Notes: a model not told the origin generated them from the letters alone. DNA of 52,163 nt from an uncultured Pseudomonadota bacterium (GCA_902769055.1 CACXNL010000008.1:1-52163); one strand, 5' to 3'; positions 41,246 through 50,520 are shown, counted from the first letter of the stretch. Made by a program: numbers and translations.

Positions 41246-42850
41246 TTGAAGTTAAATGTACCTTACACGATCTCGTTGTTGCTGTTTTTGCCCAGCTGTT
41301 TTGGGGTGTTTCACACGAAAATTCTAAAAATAAGCAATACTGATTCGCTTATTTACATTAAAATGGCTTCGGTGTTTGTTGCTATAGTCGCATTTATATT
41401 ATGTTGGTATTTTTCAAATTTGATAATCCACCGCGACGTCATAAACCGAGTACATAACTTTGGCTTTTCTCTCATCAAGGCTGGCCTTGAAAAGATTGCA
41501 CAAAATCGTTTGCAAGAATTAACAGAAGAATTGATAGAAAATTTTGAAAAATATGAGGCATGCCGACTTGAGCTATTGGGATTTTGCCTGCCATTTTTCA
41601 CAATATCTGCAACTTTGTTGGCATTCGGAATGTACCAAAACTGGAAAACTTTCCCTGCGTACTCTATCGGATATTCTCTATCAACCATAGTTGTTATGTT
41701 TTCAAATTCGATTTCAAACCGTTGCAGCATAGCTCTCAAACAAAGAAGCCTACAGGATGTTTTGAGAAATTTATCAACTTCCGTAAGGAGTATTCAATAC
41801 TACGATTCTAAGCAATTTGTGCAGTCAAAGATTTTTAGCGCGGAACAAATTTCAGCAAAAACAGTCAAAGCTCAAAGTACACGATCCGTGTGGCAATCTT
41901 TTACATATACGTGTGTGATATTTTTTATGATTGTTATCGCATATATAATAAATAAAGAATATATTTTAACTGCATTGTTTAGCATTAAGGATGCCTATGC
42001 CACGTATTTTGCATCACTGTTCTTTTTCACATTATTTGTAATTACATGGCGTCGTTGGCAATATTCGAAAAACATAATTTTTGAAGATATATCGAAATAC
42101 CAAGGCGCGCCAGAAAATATAGAGTATAACGAAAAAATCGATACGCAGAATATCTTCATTGCATTTCATGGTGTATATTTTCAAGAACCGACACACATAT
42201 CAAACAAACCGTTAATAGCCGATCTGTCGTTTTCAGTATTACCTGGTGAATTCATCACGATAACTGGTGAAAATACCTTGGCGCAGGAGTATATCTTTGA
42301 TTTGTTATTAAGGTTTTATAAGCCGCAGTCAGGGCAAATATATATTGCTGGAACGAAGATTGAAAATATTCCAAAGAAACAAATGCGTTCCACAATAGGC
42401 ATATTCGAGGAAAATTTTGGACTTATACATGGCTCAGTCTATGACAATTTGACATTAGCGGAGAACAACAGAAATCGAATCAATACAATTATCACGAAAA
42501 TCGGACTTGAGGAATACGTGGATGACTTGATATATAGTCCCTTTGGGGAGCTGAATATACCACAAGAAGCACGCATCAGATTACAAATAGCGAGAATAAT
42601 GCTAACAAGACCACGTGTTTTACTTATAAAAACTCCACACGAGTTTGATTCCGCGGATAATGAACAACTCTTTTACGATTTCGTAAATTATGCCCGCAAG
42701 AAATATACGGTAATGCTCATAACAAACGAGGTAACATCAATGGTTTATTCCAGCAAAATTTTATATCTAGGTAAAGATGAAAATCTGTTCGGTACACATG
42801 CTGAACTTGCCAAAAATAAATCTTACCAGAATTACATAACTAAAATTTAA
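41246..42850 (+). CDS. ABC-transporter-like protein with degenerate ATPase
   Basis: The layout is that of an ABC exporter half-transporter: about six membrane segments in residues 1-290, then a nucleotide-binding domain. In that domain the Walker A is GENTLAQEY (the GxxGxGKS/T Lys is lost), the LSGGQ signature is replaced by NIPQEARIR, the Walker B reads LLIKTPHEF without the Asp-Glu pair, and the switch His is Asn (MLITNEV). ATP hydrolysis is therefore very unlikely. The frame is open from 41126 but that part is the tRNA-Ala gene; TTG 41246 or ATG 41363 is the likely start. It may pair with an active half or have a non-transport role. Confidence 0.8.
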   Translation: MKLNVPYTISLLLFLPSCFGVFHTKILKISNTDSLIYIKMASVFVAIVAFILCWYFSNLIIHRDVINRVHNFGFSLIKAGLEKIAQNRLQELTEELIENFEKYEACRLELLGFCLPFFTISATLLAFGMYQNWKTFPAYSIGYSLSTIVVMFSNSISNRCSIALKQRSLQDVLRNLSTSVRSIQYYDSKQFVQSKIFSAEQISAKTVKAQSTRSVWQSFTYTCVIFFMIVIAYIINKEYILTALFSIKDAYATYFASLFFFTLFVITWRRWQYSKNIIFEDISKYQGAPENIEYNEKIDTQNIFIAFHGVYFQEPTHISNKPLIADLSFSVLPGEFITITGENTLAQEYIFDLLLRFYKPQSGQIYIAGTKIENIPKKQMRSTIGIFEENFGLIHGSVYDNLTLAENNRNRINTIITKIGLEEYVDDLIYSPFGELNIPQEARIRLQIARIMLTRPRVLLIKTPHEFDSADNEQLFYDFVNYARKKYTVMLITNEVTSMVYSSKILYLGKDENLFGTHAELAKNKSYQNYITKI

Positions 42851-42863
42851 TTCGTACGCAACA

Positions 42864-43448
42864 TTATGGCTGAATTTTTAGTAATTTATACACATCTTCA
42901 CCTGTCATATCGTCCAATTTCTGCTTAATCTTTTGAAGATGAACAGAGTACTGCTTAGTCATTTCGTTTGGATCCAAACCATACGTTTTTAAGTACCAGT
43001 TAAGTTTTTTCTCCCATGGAATATAATCATTTACGCGAGAAATTTTGTCGCAAAACTGTATTAGTTCCATATAAATCGTTTTTTTGACTTGACTTAGCAA
43101 TTCAAAAACCTTCTTTGCCTCGCTTTCATCATTATGATGGTAATGCAATATATGCTCGTATGCCCCGAAATCCGGAAATGGATGGGTCAGGCATATAAGA
43201 GCGACATTAGGATATTTATCCCTCAACAGTTCATACCCTACTCTCGGATGCTTATATTTTTCCGCCTCCGGAAGATAAAATTTCCCAACATCATGCATAA
43301 TCCCAAACGTATAAGCGACTTCCTCATCTAACGTAGATACACGATTCGCTATTATCCTTGCCGCATTCGCAACAGTCTTCGAATGCTCATACGCACGTTT
43401 AAGATGTTCTGACAATTTCCAATCAGGCGGCAAAAATTGATGTATCAT
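42864..43448 (-). CDS. HD-domain phosphohydrolase
   Basis: The 194-residue product is a single HD metal-dependent phosphohydrolase domain. Metal ligands are visible as His in YEHSKTVANAARI, the His-Asp of GIMHDVGKF, His in KYKHPRVGYELL and the later CLTHPF. The C-terminus has a coiled segment. Substrate unknown; HD domains act on nucleotides or cyclic dinucleotides. It overlaps ispDF by four bases (ATGA) and may be co-translated with it. Confidence 0.85.
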   Translation of the reverse strand: MIHQFLPPDWKLSEHLKRAYEHSKTVANAARIIANRVSTLDEEVAYTFGIMHDVGKFYLPEAEKYKHPRVGYELLRDKYPNVALICLTHPFPDFGAYEHILHYHHNDESEAKKVFELLSQVKKTIYMELIQFCDKISRVNDYIPWEKKLNWYLKTYGLDPNEMTKQYSVHLQKIKQKLDDMTGEDVYKLLKIQP

Positions 43449-44620
43449 ATCGCTCCCCTCAGTGTCACTACACTTATCGCTGAAATACCTTCTCCGCGCC
43501 CCTCAAATCCCATACCTTCGGTTGTTTTTCCCTTTATGTTTATAATTGATGGCTCAATATGCAAACATCGTGCGACAATTTCCTTCATATTTTCGGAATA
43601 ATCTGAAATTCTCGGTTTTTCGCAAATAATAATAGTGTCAATATTAACAATGCTTGCCCGGTGCTTCACAAGCAATTCCCTGCAATGCTCCAAGAAAGTT
43701 GTCGAAGCTATACCTTCATTTTTTGGATCAGTTTCAGGAAAATGTTCACCGATACTCCCAAGACAAAGCGCGCCATGTATCGCGTCCACTAAGCTGTGTA
43801 CACCAACATCAGCGTCGGAAACGCCGGCTAATCCCGGATAGCCATCAATTTTTTGTCCCATTATGTACAGTTTCCTACTCGCATCACCTGAAAATTTATG
43901 CGCATCATAACCGCACCCTATTCGATATGTTATCGACTGTACGTCGCTTCTATACGTTATCTTTTTGTTCTCAATTGAACCATTCACGGTTACAACCTCT
44001 ATCCCAGCTCTATCGCAAAGCGACGCATCATCCGCGAACTCTTCATTGGCATACCTATCATGTAACTCGGCTATAGTTTCATACCGAAATCCTTGAGGAG
44101 TTTGAACCAACCCAATTTTGCTTCGGCTCACCGACTTGCCATCACATCTAACAGAATCAACCGGTGCTATTGTCGGCACCACCGCTTCAGCCCCGTTTAA
44201 CAAAGCGCCATAAACGCCACTTACCACATCACGCGAGCAATAACACCTGCAAGCGTCGTGTATTAAAACGTACTCAGGTAACCTTGGTTTTATCGCTAGC
44301 AGCCCGTTTCGAACCGACTTCTGTCTCGTCAAGCCACCGACCACAAAAGGAAGCAGTCGCCCACTCTTAATGTCACGAACCAAACTTTCGTATATCTGTT
44401 CGCACGCTTCAGGGATTACGCAAACCACGCCAGACACAAAACCCAACGACAAAAACAGTTCAACGGACCTGCGCAACGGGACGCCTCCCCCCACATCACA
44501 AAACTGCTTAGGTACTGCCCCACCAAACCGCGTGCCCTTCCCAGCCGCGGCAATAATCGCAATAACTCGTGGATTACCCCTGTCTTGCCTTAAACTTCGG
44601 GATCTGCTTATTGATGACAT
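43445..44620 (-). CDS. ispDF: Bifunctional MEP-pathway enzyme IspDF
   Basis: Fused IspD (cytidylyltransferase, about 18-230) and IspF (cyclodiphosphate synthase, about 232-391), as in many alphaproteobacteria. IspD has [26 protein letters not shown] and LIHDACRC. IspF has GYDAHKF with the metal Asp and His and the third ligand in GVHSLVDAI; the usual HSD is VSD (GVSDADV). The start ATG 44620 has AAGGGAGG a few bases upstream, and the first 47 bases overlap the end of rpmJ in another frame. It makes precursors for prenyl chains and for MiaA. Confidence 0.95.
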   Translation of the reverse strand: MSSISRSRSLRQDRGNPRVIAIIAAAGKGTRFGGAVPKQFCDVGGGVPLRRSVELFLSLGFVSGVVCVIPEACEQIYESLVRDIKSGRLLPFVVGGLTRQKSVRNGLLAIKPRLPEYVLIHDACRCYCSRDVVSGVYGALLNGAEAVVPTIAPVDSVRCDGKSVSRSKIGLVQTPQGFRYETIAELHDRYANEEFADDASLCDRAGIEVVTVNGSIENKKITYRSDVQSITYRIGCGYDAHKFSGDASRKLYIMGQKIDGYPGLAGVSDADVGVHSLVDAIHGALCLGSIGEHFPETDPKNEGIASTTFLEHCRELLVKHRASIVNIDTIIICEKPRISDYSENMKEIVARCLHIEPSIINIKGKTTEGMGFEGRGEGISAISVVTLRGAI

Positions 44621-44699
44621 AAAGCCTCCCTTTGCGCTTGACCAGCTTGCATGCGCGATGCCTGCTTTTCAGGGTTTTCACTGAATTTGCAACTTTCAT
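44574..44699 (-). CDS. rpmJ: 50S ribosomal protein L36
   Basis: A 41-residue protein starting [20 protein letters not shown] and ending with the basic segment [16 protein letters not shown], the long alphaproteobacterial/gammaproteobacterial form of L36 that lacks the full zinc ligands of the 37-residue form. It lies alone, away from the usual spc operon, and its last 47 bases overlap the ispDF start. The ribosome-binding site of ispDF lies inside this gene. Confidence 0.93.
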   Translation of the reverse strand: MKVANSVKTLKSRHRACKLVKRKGRLYVINKQIPKFKARQG

Positions 44700-44785
44700 A
44701 CCAAACTCCCTTCCATTAAACTCAGTGCCATTGTACTTCGCCACCCGTTAAATGTCAATCTGTTCCAGAGCGTAGTTGATAGTAC

Positions 44786-45673
44786 TCATCGACTTTTGCG
44801 TGAAGCAACAAATGTGCCGGTTATTATCAAAGCCGCCCCAATTATCGTTGTGATGTCTGGAATTTGATTAAAAAATATCAGCCCAAATAATACGGCAAAA
44901 GGCAATTCAACGTATCTGATGGGGCTTATGCTCGATGCTGTCGTCGCTCTGTAAGCTAAAAAAATAAAAAGCTGTATGAGATTTGCACCAATCCCTAACA
45001 AAAATATAAGAAGTAATTCGTGCAAGTTCGGCACGGCCCAATACTTATGTAGCACCATAGCTGACATTACAGTTGCATACAATCCAAAGTAAAACAACAT
45101 AGTCAATGTGTTTTCTTTATTATCAACCATTTTTTTTATTATTATGTTCATGACAGCAAAAAGAAAAGCTGCAATTGTTGGTATAAAAGCAAGTATATTT
45201 ATGTTTTCAGATTTTGGGCGAAACATCAAAACAAGTCCTAAAAATCCGATGACAGTTGCAAGGACAGATATTTTGCTAACTTTCTCTTTTAAAAAAATCG
45301 CTGTTAACGGCAACATGAATAGAGCTTCGGAGAAGAGTATGGTAGTATTTTCCGCAAGGGGCATGATGTTTACGCTATAGCAACAAAGTCCAAGCGCCAG
45401 TGCACCAAGAACTCCGCGAGTTATGTGCAAACCATGTATGTTAGATTTAAATAAGTTTTGTCCAATTTTTAACGACCTTAGCATAGGAATTAGGACAATA
45501 ATTGCGGAGAAAAAAAATCTGAAAAAAGCGATTTCTACAGCATGTAACCTATTGCCAAGAAACTTTGCAAGAACATCATTTAGGGCTCCCACAAGGTATA
45601 TCATAACCGCCCAAAACACACCTTGCTTCAGACCTTTCTCACAAAACCAACCAAAAAACATATAACCAAACAT
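44786..45673 (-). CDS. EamA/DMT-family transporter
   Basis: Ten-helix inner-membrane transporter with two EamA repeats (about 15-140 and 155-290). Landmarks are VGALNDVLAKFLGNRL at the start of repeat one and ARATTASSISPIRYVELPFA-like sequence (TTASSISPIRYVELPFAVLF) in repeat two. In Rickettsia a member of this family imports S-adenosylmethionine, so that is a possible role but not shown. ATG 45673 is the first Met; the frame starts with TTG 45703. It lies 86 bases upstream of rpmJ and may lead that transcript. Confidence 0.88.
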   Translation of the reverse strand: MFGYMFFGWFCEKGLKQGVFWAVMIYLVGALNDVLAKFLGNRLHAVEIAFFRFFFSAIIVLIPMLRSLKIGQNLFKSNIHGLHITRGVLGALALGLCCYSVNIMPLAENTTILFSEALFMLPLTAIFLKEKVSKISVLATVIGFLGLVLMFRPKSENINILAFIPTIAAFLFAVMNIIIKKMVDNKENTLTMLFYFGLYATVMSAMVLHKYWAVPNLHELLLIFLLGIGANLIQLFIFLAYRATTASSISPIRYVELPFAVLFGLIFFNQIPDITTIIGAALIITGTFVASRKSR

Positions 45674-45888
45674 CAAGCACTTAGATCTAGAAATGCTACA
45701 CAATGAATATACTAGGAGTGAGGAAAGAGTGGGGAAAAAATCGATAAATACATATATGTTCTTAGATGGAAGTATAAAAAAACAATCAGCGGTGATTATC
45801 TAGACTATTTTTAATACTTTGCAGAAGATAATTTGGTAATTTAAGTACTTTTCAAAAAAAAAATGAATATAAATTACAGACACGCCAG

Positions 45889-45910
45889 TGGGCTATTGAG
45901 GTATAGCCCA
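45889..45910. repeat. Hairpin downstream of adhesin fragment
   Basis: TGGGCTAT (45889-45896) pairs with ATAGCCCA (45903-45910), loop of six. On the minus strand a T-run (nine or more) follows only after about 25 bases. Confidence 0.5.
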
Positions 45911-45942
45911 TCACACGTGCTTTGATATGTAAATTTCAACTA

Positions 45943-46500
45943 TTAAGGGTTAATAGATTTACCAAATGTAACTGTATGTCCACTTCCGATGACTATCCTT
46001 TTGTTTGTGGTTAGCTTTGCGTTTCCAAAGAAATCCCAGTCACCGTTCGTTTCAATGTTATCTCCAGCAGTGCCGCGTAAGTTAAGTTCGGCGCTATTAT
46101 TAACCGTGATATCTGTCACTCCACCGAGCGCATTTTTCGGATTTCCGCTTGAGGTAGCCCCCATATAGACTACACCTGCCGTCGCGCCGTCTCCGATTGT
46201 CAAAGGTCCGACAAAGTTGCTGTTATCTCCGCTTAGCGTTAAAGTTTTACTGCCGGCAGTTGTTCCTCTGATTAGTTGCAATCCTGTCGCATATGTGTAT
46301 CCATTAGGAACAGCAACGGTTTCGTTATTTTTTTCGAAATCCTGGTTTGCTAAATTTCCTTTGATTTCACCCGAAGCATCGCCAGAGTTGTTGATAACAA
46401 CAGTGCTGCCAAATATCACATTCTGTGTTGGTTTCAGTTGGTTACCTGTTACAAGATCCAACTCCCCCCTCCCGATCGTATTTTTCGACTCCGTCGTCAA
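45943..46500 (-). pseudogene. Autotransporter-like passenger fragment
   Basis: The 185-codon frame (TTG start) encodes beta-helix repeat sequence typical of autotransporter passengers: KTLTLSGDNSNFVGPLTIGD, GGVTDITVNNSAELNLRG, GHTVTFGKSINP. It has no signal peptide and no C-terminal beta-barrel, so it cannot be a complete surface protein. It lies directly after the signal-bearing fragment (46529-47002) but in another frame, and the sequence between them has stops in all three frames. I read the two as remains of one adhesin gene. Confidence 0.6.
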
Positions 46501-46528
46501 AAAAATCGTTTTTCTTGCGGCTATTTAT

Positions 46529-47002
46529 TTAGGCGTTATCACCGACAACCCTATAGACAGTTTCTGGACTACCTTCATCGAACATTTCTTGCAAGCTACT
46601 AGCTGTTAGTGATTTGCTAACAAAGCCATGCGTCGTTTGAGGAACATATGTCCCGGAGTTTTCACTCGTTTCTTCCCAATTCTGTGCATGATGCCTGATA
46701 ACCAAGCCCGCGACTATTCCACCAGTGTTTTCTCCCGGTGCGTTGCCAGCCGTTTGCCCTGATGCTCCAATTAGACTTCCGCCAACCCTAACATCGATTG
46801 CCTCACTATCTGCTGATGTATACACTCCATTAACTAGCCCTGTTGCAGTTCCGCTGTTCGTTACTTGATCTCCATTCACCACAATTACGACACCGCCGTT
46901 ACTTATGTCCGCACCAGTATCCAGCGTCCCTACCAAGGTTGCCGTAAAACCGCTCGTAATAGTCATTGCTGAGACCAGACTTAGTTTTTGTATTTTATTC
47001 AT
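46529..47002 (-). CDS. N-terminal part of an autotransporter-like adhesin
   Basis: The 157-residue product starts with an outer-membrane-type signal peptide (MNKIQKLSLVSAMTITSGFT) and continues with Gly/Asn/Thr-rich repeats (TGADISNGGVVIVVNGDQVT) like the first part of a surface beta-helix. GGAG lies five bases before ATG 47002. It ends at a TAA inside TAAATAAATAG (46521-46531 on the minus strand), which stops all three frames, and passenger-like sequence resumes in another frame. It may be a truncated gene or a small secreted remnant. A CtrA-type box and competing hairpins lie upstream. Confidence 0.55.
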   Translation of the reverse strand: MNKIQKLSLVSAMTITSGFTATLVGTLDTGADISNGGVVIVVNGDQVTNSGTATGLVNGVYTSADSEAIDVRVGGSLIGASGQTAGNAPGENTGGIVAGLVIRHHAQNWEETSENSGTYVPQTTHGFVSKSLTASSLQEMFDEGSPETVYRVVGDNA

Positions 47003-47304
47003 TTTTCTCCATAAAAAATTTGAGAATTTTTTTCTCAAGACCACTTTTCTTTGAGAGCTTTATTGCTCTCTATTTTGAGAATAAACACAAAAAGTTAATT
47101 TTTTATTAACAAATTAAAAATAACTTTATATCCTTGTTGCAAACTTCAAAATTATGATTACAGACATTGAAATACTAAACTTTAACAATATACATAAACA
47201 CTTTTTCATCTGAACCTTCACCTTGTTTTGTTATGTTAATTAAGTGCAAAAAATCACAATTTAAGTTAGAATGCTCCATGTTTAGATTTTTTTGAAATTT
47301 TGCT
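47003..47304. other. 300-base divergent control region with nested hairpins
   Basis: No gene seen. In the adhesin leader, TGAGAA (47021-47026) can pair with TTCTCA (47032-47037), while the same TTCTCAA (47032-47038) can pair instead with TTGAGAA (47075-47081), enclosing a further stem GAGAGC/GCTCTC (47053-47058 with 47065-47070). The box at 47095 follows. The plus-strand promoter for the zinc-ribbon gene was not defined; TAGAAT near 47267-47272 is a possible -10. Confidence 0.5.
47095..47109. promoter_or_regulatory. CtrA-type box upstream of adhesin fragment
   Basis: TTAATTTTTTATTAAC, exact TTAA-N7-TTAA. On the minus strand it is followed by nine bases and TTTATT, the same arrangement as TTAA, nine bases, GATAAT at 28979-28997. 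Confidence 0.4.
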
Positions 47305-47598
47305 ATGAATTTAGATTGGGGAAAAAAGGTTTGCTGTCCAAAATGTTCAGCTCGGTTTTACAGCATGAAGAAAGTCTCACTGATATGTCCGAATTGCAAA
47401 TATAAGTTTGAAGTTTCGGAGCTTACAAATAGAAAAAGCGCAAAAGTAGCCAGAGATGAGATAGCAGAATATAACGAAGAACTTGTTATAACGGAATTTA
47501 CGCCGGTGGACGAAGAAACAACCACCGCAATCGATGAAAATGAAGCGCTGGCAGAAGAGCAGGAAATTGTTAGAGACATAAAGGTTACAGATGAATGA
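47305..47598 (+). CDS. FYDLN-acid zinc-ribbon protein (TIGR02300-like)
   Basis: A 97-residue protein with an N-terminal zinc ribbon (WGKKVCCPKCSARFYSMKKV, then LICPNCKYKFE) and a long acidic tail rich in Glu and Thr. It matches the alphaproteobacterial family in which the ribbon is followed by a FYD-type motif and an acidic C-terminus. Function is unknown. It overlaps trpS by four bases, so the two are probably co-translated. Confidence 0.85.
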   Translation: MNLDWGKKVCCPKCSARFYSMKKVSLICPNCKYKFEVSELTNRKSAKVARDEIAEYNEELVITEFTPVDEETTTAIDENEALAEEQEIVRDIKVTDE

Positions 47599-48593
47599 TG
47601 ACGAATAAAATCGTTTTGACTGGTGACCGACCGACTGGACATCTTCACCTGGGGCACTATGTTGGCTCTCTGAGAAACAGGGTAAAACTACAAAATGAAT
47701 ATCCTTGTTTCGTCATGATAGCCGATGTTCAGGCGCTGTCTGATAATTTTGATAATCCAGAGAAGGTTAGAACAAATGTTCTCGAAGTGTGCAAAGATTA
47801 CTTGGCTGTTGGACTTGATCCAGAGAAATGCACGATATTTGTTCAGTCATCAATTCCAGAATTATTTGAGCTAACCGTTTATTATTTGAATTTGGTCACT
47901 GTGTCGAGGCTTGAGCGCAATCCGACTGTAAAAGCCGAATTGCAACAAAAAAGTTTTGCTGATTCGGTGCCTGCGGGATTTTTAACGTATCCAGTGAGTC
48001 AAGCTGCCGATATAACAGCATTCAAAGCGCAATTGGTACCAGTTGGTGAAGATCAATTACCTGTTATAGAGGTGTCAAATGAAATAGTGCGACGATTTAA
48101 CCGCATATATAATACTGATGTTTTGGTGGAAGCTGAAGCAATGGTCGGAAAAGTCGGTCGGTTAGTTGGAATTGATGGCAAAGCGAAGGCTAGCAAATCG
48201 CTTAATAACGCGATATTTATGTCAGATCCTAGCGATGTTTTAAAGCAGAAGATTTATGGTATGTATACCGATCCTAATCACATAAAGGTATCTGATCCTG
48301 GAAAGGTAGAAGGCAACGTAGTGTTCGCATATCTCGATGCTTTCTATGAAAATAAAGAAGAGTTAGATGATTTAAAGGCGCAATATCAAAGAGGAGGATT
48401 GGGGGATATGGCGCTTAAATCGTTATTGAATGATACACTTCAGAATTTACTTAAGCCGATACGCGACAAGCGCAATAGTATAACTGCCGATGATGCCCTG
48501 GAAGTTCTCACTGAAGGCTCGAAACAAGCCAGAAAAATCGCCACACAAACTGTAGAAGAAGTCAGGGAAGCTATCGGAATTTTAAAGTTTTAA
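47595..48593 (+). CDS. trpS: Tryptophanyl-tRNA synthetase
   Basis: Class I synthetase charging tRNA-Trp. The 332-residue protein has TGDRPTGHLHLGHYVGSL with the HIGH-type motif, the family segment LTYPVSQAADITAFKAQLVP, VGEDQLP and the KMSKS-type loop KAKASKSLNN. Length is normal. It starts in an ATGA overlap with the zinc-ribbon gene. With an aromatic amino acid permease in the window, tryptophan is probably imported. Confidence 0.97.
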   Translation: MMTNKIVLTGDRPTGHLHLGHYVGSLRNRVKLQNEYPCFVMIADVQALSDNFDNPEKVRTNVLEVCKDYLAVGLDPEKCTIFVQSSIPELFELTVYYLNLVTVSRLERNPTVKAELQQKSFADSVPAGFLTYPVSQAADITAFKAQLVPVGEDQLPVIEVSNEIVRRFNRIYNTDVLVEAEAMVGKVGRLVGIDGKAKASKSLNNAIFMSDPSDVLKQKIYGMYTDPNHIKVSDPGKVEGNVVFAYLDAFYENKEELDDLKAQYQRGGLGDMALKSLLNDTLQNLLKPIRDKRNSITADDALEVLTEGSKQARKIATQTVEEVREAIGILKF

Positions 48594-48701
48594 TCCCGTT
48601 TAACATTTACATGACGTAAAAATCATGCTTTATAGGCATTTCGTAAACCTTGTAAATCATATTAGATACACCAATACTGGTGTAATTTACATATAAAAAA
48701 A

Positions 48702-48730
48702 CACGCACAGGAAAATCCCATGCGTGCTTT
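48702..48730. terminator. Bidirectional terminator between trpS and tlc
   Basis: CACGCA (48702-48707) pairs with TGCGTG (48721-48726), with an inner GGA/TCC stem. Plus strand: CTTTTC follows. Minus strand: a run of seven T follows directly, so it best ends tlc transcription. A second perfect hairpin ACACCA/TGGTGT lies at 48668-48683. Confidence 0.75.
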
Positions 48731-48740
48731 TCTGTATTTT

Positions 48741-50282
48741 TTATTCTTTTTTGCCCTCTTTTTCAGCAGTAAGCGCTTCAAACCTCTTGCTAAGACCTAA
48801 CACCGAGATTATCCATAGTATCACCACGACCATCACGATTGTACCTAATATATCAACCAGGCTTGACAGTTTTACTCCACCGCCGACAATCATCAGCAAT
48901 GTGGACTGTATGAATGCGCCACCGGATTTTCCGCCACGTCCAGCCAAAATCTCGACAGCAGCCTGTCCTTTTACTTTCAGCTCAGGATCCAGCGGTATGT
49001 ATGCCATCTGTTTTGTCGAGTCGAACAGCGTGTACTTCGTTCCTTTGCTCAAGCTATTCTGCAAGAAACCGACCAATACCGCCAAAAACAGCACTGAAAA
49101 GCCCATCAGCTCCGCTCCAGACCCGACGCTATTCTTGTACATGATGAACCCATAGAACAAAATGCTCGTTATGAACAGTATCACCGGAGTTATCATTGCC
49201 GCGACTTTCCACGAAAATTTGCGGAATACGTTTTGTGCAGCTATTGCTGAACAAATCGTTACAGCACCAGTCGTCAGTGACAAACGTCCCATCCAAGCAT
49301 TATAGTCGTTCGTATCCGGACACAGCTCCTTCAACTGCCCCTTCCACACAGCTTCAACCAGGTTGATCGACACGCCATACGCCAAAACCAGCACTGCAAT
49401 CATCAACAGGTATGGTGATGTGATTATGCACTTGAAACTCTCAGCCATACCCAACTTCGGTTTACTCTTCTTTTTCGTTCCTTCACCAGGGGTGTACAGC
49501 TTCGGGTCGGTCAAGACGTTTTTATTCATCCAGCGATACAATCCGAGCAGGATCACGCCAAAGACCAGCACCGCGCCCATTTGGTAAAACAGGTTTGTTC
49601 CAAACGCGTCGGTGTTCGGATCTAGCGTCGCGCTGCTTTTCGCCAAGTTCGCACAGAATATAATTACTGAACCAGAAGCCAACAATCCGACGTTCCCAAT
49701 CATTCCGAATAATGCGTAAAACCGCTTCGATTCTTTAACCTTCGTGATTTCGTTTGCGAACTGCCAAAACAACGCCGACAAAACAACGCTACCCCACAGC
49801 TCAGCCAATATGTAAAACAGCGAAAAACTCCAGTTGCCTATAACAGGGAAAACCCAGTGCAACCTCGGATACGAGGCTTGCAACGACAGGATCGTATCTT
49901 CCGAAAAGTGCAGAATATCACGCAACGGATACAACACAAGTCCAAAAGCAACGAAGAACGACAAGAAAAATAGGACTATTGTATAAAACAGTTTTTCTCT
50001 TTCCAACACGTTTGCCAACTTCACGAAGACGATCATAAATAAAATCGCCGACGGCGTTACTCCGTACAGTTTCAGGAACCCAAGGGTCTCAGCACCACCA
50101 CAAACGGCCTTGCTGACCATCAGGGTATCTTTAAGGTCTCTCACCAGCGTGTATATGAAAAGAATACACAGCATCATCAAGCCCATCGGCAGGAACTTCT
50201 TCAGCTCAAAATTGTGAATTGGCCAAAGAATTTTTCGCCATCCTGTGAACTCTTCTTCAATGGGCATGCCTTCCTTACTCAT
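48741..50282 (-). CDS. tlc: ATP/ADP translocase (Tlc family)
   Basis: Nucleotide transporter that exchanges bacterial ADP for host ATP, or carries other nucleotides, found in Rickettsiales, Holosporales, Chlamydiae and plastids. The 513-residue protein has about twelve membrane helices and typical segments: WPIHNFELKKFLPMGLMML, LVRDLKDTLMVSKAV, AELWGSVVLSALFWQFAN and KGTKYTLFDSTKQMAYIPLD. ATG 50282 is chosen because AAGGAGAG lies about ten bases upstream; the frame is open to 50354. Substrate range cannot be told from sequence by eye. It is the strongest single sign of an obligately intracellular life. Confidence 0.96.
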   Translation of the reverse strand: MSKEGMPIEEEFTGWRKILWPIHNFELKKFLPMGLMMLCILFIYTLVRDLKDTLMVSKAVCGGAETLGFLKLYGVTPSAILFMIVFVKLANVLEREKLFYTIVLFFLSFFVAFGLVLYPLRDILHFSEDTILSLQASYPRLHWVFPVIGNWSFSLFYILAELWGSVVLSALFWQFANEITKVKESKRFYALFGMIGNVGLLASGSVIIFCANLAKSSATLDPNTDAFGTNLFYQMGAVLVFGVILLGLYRWMNKNVLTDPKLYTPGEGTKKKSKPKLGMAESFKCIITSPYLLMIAVLVLAYGVSINLVEAVWKGQLKELCPDTNDYNAWMGRLSLTTGAVTICSAIAAQNVFRKFSWKVAAMITPVILFITSILFYGFIMYKNSVGSGAELMGFSVLFLAVLVGFLQNSLSKGTKYTLFDSTKQMAYIPLDPELKVKGQAAVEILAGRGGKSGGAFIQSTLLMIVGGGVKLSSLVDILGTIVMVVVILWIISVLGLSKRFEALTAEKEGKKE

Positions 50283-50520
50283 AAAAGTTTCTCTCCTTAA
50301 CTCAAAAAGAACAATGCCTGATCTGCAAAAACAGCAAGACCGGGCTACTATCAACCTTCACGGCGTTAATCCTATCATGCTTAGTCAAATGGTGCAAGGA
50401 TAGCAATATTACGACAGCCAATAAACGTCCATTTACCGTTGCTACTTCTGAAAAAACTTTTACAACCAATAATTACATTAAGATGTTTATCTTACAGCTA
50501 GGACACGTAAAATCATGTCT

